NCBI RefSeq assembly: GCF_001044255.1
Contig: NZ_JYNX01000019.1
Location: 63,323 to 127,322 of the forward strand
Direction: 5' to 3'
From: Mycolicibacterium chubuense
GTDB lineage: Bacteria > Actinomycetota > Actinomycetes > Mycobacteriales > Mycobacteriaceae
Length of the DNA: 64,000 nt
Positions 16,620 through 24,701 of the stretch are shown here, one piece after another. Below the pieces are notes generated by a model, which worked only from the letters and a program-made list of their open reading frames with translations, was not told where the DNA came from and ran no database searches. How positions within the stretch are numbered: position 1 is the first letter of the stretch; every line of letters begins with the position of its first letter. The translations under genes were made by a program, and so were the position numbers.

Positions 16620-19076
16620 ATGGGAACGTCCGTGCGCTGGAGACCGCGCCCCACCGCCTGGCTGGGTGCGGGACTGCTGGCGTTCGGACTCGGTGCCGCG
16701 GCGCTGGTCGGCGCCGGGACGGCCCAGGCCGACGACGGCGCCAACCAGGCGCCGTCGCGCATCAGAACCACTGTGGCCGAGCCGAATCCAGTGAGCGGAC
16801 GGGTGACCGGCGCGGTGAGCGCAACGGACCCGGACGGTGACTCCGTCACGTTCCGCGCGGGGCGCCCGTCCCGGGGTGCGGTGACGATGGAGTCCGACGG
16901 GTCCTTCGCCTACGACCCGACCGACGACGCGCGTCGCCGGGCGCGGGCAACGCGCTTCACCGACGTCGACAGATTCCGGGTGACGGCCGACGACGGCCGC
17001 GGCCGGTCCCGATCGACGGCGGTCAGGGTGAAGGTCGCACCCAAAAACAGCGCACCTGTCGCGGGTGCGCCGAACCTCGAGGCGCCCCGGTCGACCGACG
17101 GGGCGCTCACCGGGTCGGTACCGGTCACCGATCCCGACGGCGATCGCATCTCCTACCGTGTGTCGACGGCGCCGCAGCGCGGCGACCTGTCGGTCGGCTC
17201 CGACGGGTCGTTCACCTATACACCGACCGGCACGGCCCGGCACACCGCGGCGACCGGCGCTGCCGGGACGACCACTGACGCCGCGGCACTGGCGGCCACG
17301 GACCGCTACGGAGCGGTGACGACCATCCCGCTGACGCTGACGATCGCGCCGAGGAATGCGATCCCGACCAACGCGAGGGTGACGGTGGGTCAACCGGATT
17401 CGTCGACGTGGATGGTGACGGGGACGGTGCGCGCCGACGACGCGGACGGTGACACCCTCACCTACCGCGGACCGACGGCCACCCCTAAGGGCGAAGTTGC
17501 CGTGACGGCTGTGGGTGCGTTCACCTACACCCCGTCGGCGACCGCGCGGCAGAACGCGTCGGCTCCCGGCGCGAGCGCGGCCGACCGGGCCGACACGTTC
17601 GTCGTGACGATCGACGACGGCCACGGCGGCACCGTCATAGTGCCGGTCGCCGTGCCGATCGGCCCGGGGCCGGTCACTCCCCCGCCGCCGCCCGGCGCGC
17701 TGCCCGCGTTCCCCGGAGCGGAGGGGTTCGGCAGTACGACCACCGGCGGGCGCGGCGGCGCCGTGGTGTACGTGACGAACACCAACGCCTCGGGTGTCGG
17801 CTCGCTGCAGTGGGCGATCGATCAGCCGGGGGCGAAGTACATCCTGTTCAAGGTCAGCGGTCTGATCGACACGCAGATCCATCTGACGAACGGGGATGTG
17901 ACCATCGCGGGCCAGACGTCGCCGGGCGGGATCACGATCCGGGGTTTCGTCACCGACGAGACGCCGTTCCAGGACCAGGCGGTACGGGCGCCCGGTGACT
18001 ACGCGGAAAACTGGGTGCTGCAGCACATTCGAATCCGGCCGGGTGTGAACGGACCGAGCGACGACGGGCTGCGTTTGCGCTACACGCGCAACGCGGTCGT
18101 CGACCACGTGTCGATCGGGAACGCCACTGACGAGGCGGTGGAGATCTCGTACTCCAACAACATCACGATCCAGAACTCGGTGATGGCCGAGACGGTGGGC
18201 GGCCACTCGTTCTACGGCGGGGTGCTGATGAACTACTCGAACCCGGCCCACGGGTTCGAGTTGAACAACATCACGCTGCACCACAACGTGTTCAACCGGA
18301 TCGAGGGTCGGTTGCCGGAGGGCAGCCGGGAGTCGCTCGCGGCGGCGAACTCCACGATGAACCTGGAGCTGTCGAACAATCTGTACTGGGATCCGAGGTT
18401 CTTCATCGCGCTGGGGGTGAGCACCAACATCGTCACCGACAGCCGCGGCAACCCGTATCCGATCTACTGGAACCTCAACGCGGTCAACAACTATTTCCGG
18501 GTCGGGCCGCAGTTCCCGTACGGCATGTTCGACGATCAGATCCTGCGCGTGGCGGGCAACCGGCTCTACGTCAGCGGCAACCAGATGAGCAGCTATCCCG
18601 GCCGGTCCGACTATCAGCTGTTCCACTGCTGCAACGACTTTCCGACGGCGGGCATCCCGGACGCCGCGACGATCCGGGCGCAGAAGTTGACGGCGCGCAA
18701 CCCGTTCCCCGCGATCACCTACACGCCGACATCCCAGTTGGTCGCCGAGTTACTCACGCGCGCGGGGGCATGGCCGCGCGACCCGATGGACCGCCGGCTA
18801 TTCGCCTCGATCGCGAGCAACACCATCGCGACGGCCGCCCCGAACACGAACCCGGCCAATGATGCGTTGCTGCCGGCGTATACGGGTCAGCCGCCGACGG
18901 CGCCCGTGGATACCGACAACGACGGGATGCCCGACGCGTGGGAGATCGCCAACGGGCTGAATCCGTCGGTGGCCAACCAGAATGCGACGACGCTCTCGGC
19001 GTTGGGCTACACGGACCTCGAGGTGTACCTGCAGGAGCTGTCCGCCCGCCTTGTCGGGAGCGGGTCGATCGTCTAG
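16620..19076 (+). CDS. Secreted cadherin-like repeat protein with pectate-lyase domain
   Basis: 818 residues. The signal peptide (hydrophobic LGAGLLAFGLGAAALVGAG, cleavage near AQA) shows export. Residues about 45-350 hold three cadherin/VCBS-like repeats, each with a DPDGD or DADGD calcium-type motif and a GSFTYTP-type end. From about residue 360 the sequence is a right-handed beta-helix of the pectate lyase (PL1) type: FPGAEGFGSTTTGGRGG at its start, VDHVSIGNATDEAVEISYS in the middle and DTDNDGMPDAWEIANGLNP at the end, a calcium-binding motif common after such domains. The role is polysaccharide binding or cleavage outside the cell; the true polymer is unknown. Confidence 0.82.
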   Translation: MGTSVRWRPRPTAWLGAGLLAFGLGAAALVGAGTAQADDGANQAPSRIRTTVAEPNPVSGRVTGAVSATDPDGDSVTFRAGRPSRGAVTMESDGSFAYDPTDDARRRARATRFTDVDRFRVTADDGRGRSRSTAVRVKVAPKNSAPVAGAPNLEAPRSTDGALTGSVPVTDPDGDRISYRVSTAPQRGDLSVGSDGSFTYTPTGTARHTAATGAAGTTTDAAALAATDRYGAVTTIPLTLTIAPRNAIPTNARVTVGQPDSSTWMVTGTVRADDADGDTLTYRGPTATPKGEVAVTAVGAFTYTPSATARQNASAPGASAADRADTFVVTIDDGHGGTVIVPVAVPIGPGPVTPPPPPGALPAFPGAEGFGSTTTGGRGGAVVYVTNTNASGVGSLQWAIDQPGAKYILFKVSGLIDTQIHLTNGDVTIAGQTSPGGITIRGFVTDETPFQDQAVRAPGDYAENWVLQHIRIRPGVNGPSDDGLRLRYTRNAVVDHVSIGNATDEAVEISYSNNITIQNSVMAETVGGHSFYGGVLMNYSNPAHGFELNNITLHHNVFNRIEGRLPEGSRESLAAANSTMNLELSNNLYWDPRFFIALGVSTNIVTDSRGNPYPIYWNLNAVNNYFRVGPQFPYGMFDDQILRVAGNRLYVSGNQMSSYPGRSDYQLFHCCNDFPTAGIPDAATIRAQKLTARNPFPAITYTPTSQLVAELLTRAGAWPRDPMDRRLFASIASNTIATAAPNTNPANDALLPAYTGQPPTAPVDTDNDGMPDAWEIANGLNPSVANQNATTLSALGYTDLEVYLQELSARLVGSGSIV

Positions 19077-19169
19077 TCGCGTCGGCCCGGCCATGTGCGA
19101 CGAGTGCCCGATGTCAGCGACAATGTCGGCGTCTAGTGAGGTGTGCTGACAACGAGGGAAGATGAGGCG

Positions 19170-19523
19170 ATGATTCGCGTTGGGCTCGCTGCAGGGTTTC
19201 TGTTCGGCGACGACGCGATCCTTCTTGCGATGGATAGCGAAGGCATCACCGCCTTCAAGAACACAGTGAGCGATGCCCTGCGCGAGGGGGCGTCGCACCT
19301 GGATGGGGACGGAGTCGCTCACGACTTCGTCGTCGACGCCGACGCCTCCTGTGTCGAACTGAGCGACGGTCGTGTGGTGTGGCGTTTCGATCGCACGACG
19401 GCCGGCGAGGTGGTTGATCACCTGAGCGCTCTGGCGTCGCACGACCATCCCGGCCACTCCTACGTCGATATCACCTCCCCGGTCGACACGCTCGTGTTGT
19501 CGCGCGACGAATACGCCGGGTAA
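19170..19523 (+). CDS. Conserved hypothetical protein, 117 residues
   Basis: The sequence begins MIRVGLAAGFLFGDDAILLA and ends in a small alpha+beta domain (VDITSPVDTLVLSRDEYAG). No signal peptide, membrane segment or catalytic motif is recognised. It starts at ATG 19170 after a purine-rich GAGGGAAGATGAGG stretch; a TTG at 19143 would extend it by 9 codons. Codon use and GC are like those of its neighbours. Confidence 0.65.
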   Translation: MIRVGLAAGFLFGDDAILLAMDSEGITAFKNTVSDALREGASHLDGDGVAHDFVVDADASCVELSDGRVVWRFDRTTAGEVVDHLSALASHDHPGHSYVDITSPVDTLVLSRDEYAG

Positions 19524-19627
19524 CGGAGGCCTCTGCGACGAGATCCACGTTGTGCAGACGGCTACGCGCACCTTCGCTGCAGAAAGTGGATCTCGGACTT
19601 GTCGGTGCCCGCTCGTATGGTCGGCGC

Positions 19628-20587
19628 ATGGCCAGGAGGGACTCGGGGGGCGGCGGCTTCGTCGGCGTCCTCGGCGTGCTGTTCCTGCTCGGCCTGATCG
19701 TCAAGTACATCTGGTGGATCGTCGGCGCGGCGGCCGTCATCGGACTGTCGGTGGGCATCTACTACGCCAGCCGGGCCGCGATCCAGCGCGCCGAGGAGCG
19801 GCAGCGCCTGGCGGAACGTCGCGAGGAGGAGTTGCGGATCCGGGCCGAGCGGCAACGCCGGTGGACGCTACTCGGGGACAGCCGCGCCGTCTACGGCAAG
19901 GACGGCGAGGCCCCGACGCGCGCGGTCGCGCAGCCACCGGCCGACGACGACCGTCCCATCGCGAGGATGGCCACCACCGCCGGTGAGCTGGCGGCGCTGA
20001 AACGGGACAAGCCGCAGGCGTGGGAGCACGCGTTGTTCGCGTCGGTCCTGATGCAGCGCACCTCTGCGGTCCTGCCGCGGCTGCGCGACAGCGAGCTGGG
20101 ATTCACCGCGTCGGGCAGCATGCACGTGTCGACCGGCCCGTATCTGGCGTCGGCGCTGAGCGACCTGCTCGACCAGATGCTGGCCACCACGCAACAGCTC
20201 GCGGCGTTCGTGAACGCCCGCGCATTCATGGCCGCCTTCGGGCGAGAAGGCGGCGACGGCGAGCCCGACGCCGAGGCGGTCGAGCACATCGCGCACCGCC
20301 TGATGGACTACCAGGAGCGGCTCCTCGAACTGTCCGAACAGTGCCGTGAGCTCGCCGCGCCGTCGGCTTACACCGACGTGATCGCCGACTGCGCAAGGCT
20401 TCTCGACATGCCGCTGCAGGGCATCCGCGAGTTCACCGCCGAGTATGTCGACATCATCGAGGCGCTGCCCCGCGTCCTCGAGCACGCCACCGGCACGATC
20501 CATCTGGGCGGCCTTGCGCTGGACCTCGACGTCGACGACGACTTGCTGAGCAGGACCGAGAAGCGCCTGCACGCCATGGTCCGCTGA
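19628..20587 (+). CDS. Membrane-anchored coiled-coil protein, unknown function
   Basis: 319 residues. A hydrophobic pair of segments near the N-terminus (residues about 10-45) is followed by a charged coiled coil (RAAIQRAEERQRLAERREEE) and a soluble helical domain to the end. No family motif is recognised. ATG 19628 is chosen because the frame upstream lacks coding character and the first membrane helix begins soon after. It stands alone on the plus strand between the 117-residue protein and the next PE-PPE hydrolase. Confidence 0.75.
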   Translation: MARRDSGGGGFVGVLGVLFLLGLIVKYIWWIVGAAAVIGLSVGIYYASRAAIQRAEERQRLAERREEELRIRAERQRRWTLLGDSRAVYGKDGEAPTRAVAQPPADDDRPIARMATTAGELAALKRDKPQAWEHALFASVLMQRTSAVLPRLRDSELGFTASGSMHVSTGPYLASALSDLLDQMLATTQQLAAFVNARAFMAAFGREGGDGEPDAEAVEHIAHRLMDYQERLLELSEQCRELAAPSAYTDVIADCARLLDMPLQGIREFTAEYVDIIEALPRVLEHATGTIHLGGLALDLDVDDDLLSRTEKRLHAMVR

Positions 20588-20672
20588 TTGCTCGCGAGCG
20601 CTCGATACTGACGACCATGTCAAAAGTCATAGATGACGTTTGACTGACGTACCGGACACGGCCCGCGCCCAC

Positions 20673-20702
20673 CTTGTTTGCGACAAGATCGATGGCTAGT
20701 CT
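20673..20702 (+). promoter_or_regulatory. Possible promoter with inverted repeat before PE-PPE-domain gene
   Basis: TTGTTT (20674-20679) and TAGTCT (20697-20702) are separated by 17 bases. The -35 side overlaps the inverted repeat CTTGT-TTGCG-ACAAG (20673-20687). A second near-palindrome, GTCAT-AG-ATGAC, lies at 20626-20637. They lie within the 196-base gap upstream of the gene starting at 20784. Confidence 0.3.
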
Positions 20703-20783
20703 CGTCGCTACCGGGAAATCGTTGAAGAGCAGCGTTCCGGGCTTCGTCGGGGAACCACATCACGTTCCAGGAAAGATTTGCCC

Positions 20784-21986
20784 ATGAGCGCTTCAGGCCG
20801 CCATCACGCCGACGGAGATCGTCGCCACCGCAGAGGTCCCCTGCTGGGGTTCGCCGTCGCCGGGGCGTTGCTGCCGCTGGTCGCCGCACCCACCGCGAGC
20901 GCCGCGAGTGTGATCCCGGAGGGGCCGCTCACGGTTCGGACGATCAGCCCGGTGAAGGGCAACTACATCAACGAGACGCTGCAGGGCGTGGTCTGCCAGG
21001 CACCGAACACGTGCACCGAGATCCCCTACCTCAGCTTCATCACCCCCTTCGGGGTCGCGCGGCTCGACAACGTCCTCAAGGCCGAAGCCAACGACGAGCC
21101 GATCGTCATCTACGCCTACAGCAACGGCGCGCAGATCGCCCAGCACTGGATCACCGACCACGCCGACGATGCGGACGCACCGCCGGCGGAGAACGTGACG
21201 TTCATCCTGATGGGCAACTCCACCCGCAAGTACGGCGGCGCGGACAAGGAGTTCGGCGTTTCGCAGCCGAGCCAGTACCACGTCATCGATATCGCCCGCG
21301 AGTACGATCCGGTGGCCGACTTCCCGGACAACGGGCTCAACCTGCTGGCGGTCGCCAATGCGCTCTCCGGGTTCATCACGCTGCACGACTACCGCGACGT
21401 CGACATCAACGACCCCAACAACATCGTCTGGGATGAAGGCAACACCACCTACGTGCTGGTGCCGACGGAGAATCTGCCGCTGCTGAACCCGCTGCGGCTC
21501 ATCGGCTTGAACGCGCTCGCCGATCAGCTGAACGGACCGCTGAAGGAGATCGTCGACCAGGGTTACGACCGCAGCTACATCCCGGAGGACGCGCGGCCGA
21601 CGCCGACCGTGGCCACTGCTGTCGCCGCCAAAACCCCCGTCGCGGAGCCTGATCCGGCACCGGTGCAGGCCACGACGAAGAAGGCCGCGGTCACGACGGA
21701 GGCGGTGAAGAGCGCACCGGAGCCCGACTCCGATGTCGAAGGAGACGTTCAGGAAGCGAAGCCGGCGAAGTCCACGACGACGTCGACGAAGGACGACGAC
21801 GTGGCGGACGCGGTGCGGTCGATCACGACGACCGCGACGCGGGAACTGAAGAAGTTGACCGAGCCGCTGAAGTCCCTGCGCCCCTCGCGCGCATCGGCCG
21901 ACGATGCGTCGTCGTCGAGCAAGCCGTCATCGCGGGATTCCGGGTCGTCGGATCGCAGCAGCGCCGGCGGGGACAGCGGCCAGTAG
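20784..21986 (+). CDS. Secreted PE-PPE-domain serine hydrolase
   Basis: 400 residues. The signal peptide (LLGFAVAGALLPLVAAPTAS, cleavage after ASA) is followed directly by the PE-PPE hydrolase domain, with nucleophile elbow YAYSNGAQIA, acid in DPVADFPDN and His in TLHDYRDVDINDP. The last 140 residues are a Thr/Lys/Ser-rich disordered tail ending in SSDRSSAGGDSGQ. It is a distant relative of the tandem pair at 6-10 kb: the domain order is reversed, with the disordered part after the enzyme. It is convergent with another PE-PPE gene 4 bases away. Confidence 0.83.
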   Translation: MSASGRHHADGDRRHRRGPLLGFAVAGALLPLVAAPTASAASVIPEGPLTVRTISPVKGNYINETLQGVVCQAPNTCTEIPYLSFITPFGVARLDNVLKAEANDEPIVIYAYSNGAQIAQHWITDHADDADAPPAENVTFILMGNSTRKYGGADKEFGVSQPSQYHVIDIAREYDPVADFPDNGLNLLAVANALSGFITLHDYRDVDINDPNNIVWDEGNTTYVLVPTENLPLLNPLRLIGLNALADQLNGPLKEIVDQGYDRSYIPEDARPTPTVATAVAAKTPVAEPDPAPVQATTKKAAVTTEAVKSAPEPDSDVEGDVQEAKPAKSTTTSTKDDDVADAVRSITTTATRELKKLTEPLKSLRPSRASADDASSSSKPSSRDSGSSDRSSAGGDSGQ

Positions 21987-21990
21987 ACCG

Positions 21991-23154
21991 CTACTCGCTG
22001 TCGCCGCCGGCGGAGGCGGTGGCCTTGTCGGCCTTCGCCGGCTCAGACTTGGTGGTCTCAGCTTTGGCGCTTTCCGCCTTGGTCTCGGTGGCCGAGGAGT
22101 CCTCGTCGGCGGTTTTGGCCGGCTTCGTGGCCTCTTCCGCGTCCGAATCATCGTTGCGTGCAGACTTTTTGGCTTCGACGGCTTCGCGCAGCTTCTCGAT
22201 GCGCTCCTGCCGGCGGGTGACGGCGTCCTTCCACGAGGTCGCCCGCTTGAGGGAGCGCGTCGGCGTGGGTGCGTCGTCCTCCGGCTTGGCGGCGGTCTCA
22301 GCGACGAGCGTGGTGGTCGTCGGCTTGGGCGCGGGCGGCCCGGTCAGGGTCGGCGGGATGCCGGTCTCCATGGGCGGTCGGTTGTAGGCCGAGTCGATGA
22401 TGGGCCGCAGCTTGCTGTCGAGGGCGGCGACGAACTTCGGGTCGAAGTGGAAAGCGACCATCGGCGCCAGGATCGGCAGCACCTCGGCGGGAATCAGGAT
22501 GGTGGTCGTCGTTCCGCCGGCGCTGTTCACCTCGATGGTGTATTCGGTCGGGTTGTTGCGGATGTCGAAGTTGGAATTCTTCACGTGCAGGGTCATCGCT
22601 CCCATGACGGCGTTGCTGACGGCGAGCATGTTCCAGGTGTTGTCCGGGAAGTCCGCGAGACCGTCGTACTCGGTCTTGACGATGAGGACGTCATAGGGGG
22701 TGACGGGGGTGGGCAGGTCGGCGAGCTTGCCGAGGAAGCGCTTGCTGGGCGCGCCGTAGATGGCGACGTTGAGTTCCGAGGGCGGCGGCGGTTCCTTGCC
22801 GTCGGTGGTGTTGGCGCGGTCGGCCTCGAGCCGGCGCAGCACCTCCATGACCGACGGCGCGCCCTCGGAGACGCCGCCGATGGTCTTGGGTCCGGCGTAG
22901 GCGGGGTCGTAGACCGCGGCGTAGAGGTTGTCGGCGCCCTTGGCGACGGAGGAGTAGAGCTCCTTGCCGGGGAAGGGGACGTTGACGCGCCGGTCGTAGT
23001 CGGCGAAGTAGCCGCCGAACGCCTCGGCCATCTGCTGCTCGGTGAGTTTCGCGTACACGCCCTTTCCACCGAGGAGCAGCGCGGTCGAGGCGTTCGCTAC
23101 CCCGGTACTCAGCGCAACGATCATGGCTCCAAGAAGGACGGCCAAGCGATACAT
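21991..23154 (-). CDS. Secreted PE-PPE-domain protein
   Basis: 387 residues. An N-terminal signal peptide (LAVLLGAMIVALSTGVANA) is followed by a PE-PPE-like domain with VSEGAPSVMEVLRRLEADRA at the nucleophile elbow, EYDGLADFPDNTWN for the acid and a His in TLHVKNSNFD, then a Lys/Glu/Ala/Thr-rich disordered tail. ATG 23154 is chosen over GTG 23172 because GGGGTGG lies just before it. The tail resembles that of the convergent neighbour in composition, suggesting the pair arose by an inverted duplication long ago. Confidence 0.8.
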   Translation of the reverse strand: MYRLAVLLGAMIVALSTGVANASTALLLGGKGVYAKLTEQQMAEAFGGYFADYDRRVNVPFPGKELYSSVAKGADNLYAAVYDPAYAGPKTIGGVSEGAPSVMEVLRRLEADRANTTDGKEPPPPSELNVAIYGAPSKRFLGKLADLPTPVTPYDVLIVKTEYDGLADFPDNTWNMLAVSNAVMGAMTLHVKNSNFDIRNNPTEYTIEVNSAGGTTTTILIPAEVLPILAPMVAFHFDPKFVAALDSKLRPIIDSAYNRPPMETGIPPTLTGPPAPKPTTTTLVAETAAKPEDDAPTPTRSLKRATSWKDAVTRRQERIEKLREAVEAKKSARNDDSDAEEATKPAKTADEDSSATETKAESAKAETTKSEPAKADKATASAGGDSE

Positions 23155-23400
23155 TTTCCACCCCGTGTTCACGCAGAGAGCTCCCCGAGCCTGATAATTC
23201 TGACGCTACGGGCCGGCGCCGTTCGAGGAATCGGGGAAACCCCCCGTGTTTGCTTGGTCCGTTCTGCGTGAACGGGGCTTCATCGTCGTTCGCAGCATTC
23301 GCGTGGTCGCCGCACCCTTAGTGCGCAACGCAGCTTGAGCAGGTGTCGGCCTTGCGCCCATGTCCTAGCCTGTCGCACAACGCCGATCCCCGGGGAGACG

Positions 23401-24291
23401 ATGAAGCCGTATCACGTCCACGCAACAACCACAGCCGTCGAGGTATGGACTGGCTACCGCGTCCAGTTCGGCGGGATGGAGAGACACCAGTGGCAGAAGA
23501 CGCTGAAGGCGGAGGTGAAGGCAGCGTTCTGCGGTATCGCGGATTCGAACGCACCGTTCACCGGTTTCTACGACACCACCGACCGAGCGGTGTCCGATGT
23601 AGAGAACAGCTTGTTCACAAACTGGCTCGGCCACTTACCGACCGGAATCACGCTGCTGCGGTTCGAGCGTGGCCCCTTCGCTGCGCCTGAGCCCCCCGTA
23701 GATATCGACCGGGTTGGCGGTCACCTTCACTACTACCGCTACACGATCGGGGGCCGGTGGACGACCTGGGACGCCGACGCGGTGCTCGCCCGCTGGGACC
23801 GCGTCCCGCGACGACTGGCACTTGACGGCTCTGCAGGGCCGGGCTGGATGGCGCTTCGCCATGGCCGAGCAGACGGCAAGGTAGAACTGACTGGCGCGAG
23901 CCTCTATCCCGACGAGAACTTCGGCGTGCGGCTCACCGTGCACGCGACCAGCCAAGGTCCCAAGAACGCCATCACGGTCAGCGAGAATATTGTCGACGGC
24001 ACGCTCGCGGCCTTCCACTCAGATGTTCTTTCGGAAGCCCTGTTTCCGAATCTCAAAGGGAGGTTCCCTCGCGTCACGGAGGACGAACTTCGGCGCGCGC
24101 TTGACAATCCGATAGGTCCGCTCTTCCTCACGCCGGCGATTCGTCCGTTCGGGAAATCCGTTCAATTCAGTCCGGCAGACGAGCGGTGCATCGTGGGCGA
24201 GGTGGAGATCCGTCGAGACGCCACCGGGTCGTGCTCGGAACTCAGCGGTGAGCTTTTCACCGTTAAACCGGTCCCGCAGTCCAGCTACTGA
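23401..24291 (+). CDS. Hypothetical protein, 296 residues
   Basis: No family recognised. The protein is soluble-looking, begins MKPYHVHATTTAVEVWTGYR and is rich in aromatic residues, with no signal peptide or membrane segment. GGGGAGACG directly before ATG 23401 is a strong ribosome site. It is convergent with the small partner of the NERD helicase, 8 bases away. GC is slightly lower than in the left part of the window, and the gene begins the accessory stretch. Its role in defence is possible by position only. Confidence 0.7.
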   Translation: MKPYHVHATTTAVEVWTGYRVQFGGMERHQWQKTLKAEVKAAFCGIADSNAPFTGFYDTTDRAVSDVENSLFTNWLGHLPTGITLLRFERGPFAAPEPPVDIDRVGGHLHYYRYTIGGRWTTWDADAVLARWDRVPRRLALDGSAGPGWMALRHGRADGKVELTGASLYPDENFGVRLTVHATSQGPKNAITVSENIVDGTLAAFHSDVLSEALFPNLKGRFPRVTEDELRRALDNPIGPLFLTPAIRPFGKSVQFSPADERCIVGEVEIRRDATGSCSELSGELFTVKPVPQSSY

Positions 24292-24299
24292 GCGAAATA

Positions 24300-24701
24300 T
24301 CATTCAGCACTTCCAGACTCGGTGACCAACTGCAGAACAACCGGACGACTTGATTGGACTACCACATCGGGGAAGAGCGCGAGCAACGCGCAGACAAAGG
24401 CGGAGCGCTTCACGTTGAGGTGGTTGAGTAGGACGACTTGGCTGAGTTCGCCGTTCCGACGGAGATGATCCCACGCACGGACGATCATCCAGGCTGGAAC
24501 ATGCTGGGGACCCGTTCCCCGATCGCGAGACCGAGCGGTTTCTACGTACACACCCTCACGGTCAAGTCCGGCAATCCTGTTGACCTGTTTGTTGGCGATC
24601 GTCTCGATGTCGTCGCCCTCCCGCACTGCGGCGGCGACTCTTTCGAAAAGACCTTCGTCCATTTCGCGAGGCCGGTCTTCGTTCCGATGATGCGTGCTCA
24701 C
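24300..24701 (-). CDS. Hypothetical protein coupled to NERD-UvrD helicase
   Basis: 133 residues. No known domain is recognised; it is helical in the first half (ERVAAAVREGDDIETIANKQ) and shows a helix-turn-helix-like part near ELSQVVLLNHLNVKRSAFVC. It starts at GTG 24701 overlapping the helicase stop by 4 bases (GTGA), so its translation depends on the helicase and the two proteins probably act together. It is the last gene of this two-gene operon. Confidence 0.65.
   Translation of the reverse strand: MSTHHRNEDRPREMDEGLFERVAAAVREGDDIETIANKQVNRIAGLDREGVYVETARSRDRGTGPQHVPAWMIVRAWDHLRRNGELSQVVLLNHLNVKRSAFVCALLALFPDVVVQSSRPVVLQLVTESGSAE

Noticed and set aside
16560-18626. Open frame of 688 codons on the minus strand
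   Set aside because: It is antisense to the signal-peptide, cadherin and pectate-lyase gene and reads as low-complexity Arg/Val/Asp sequence.
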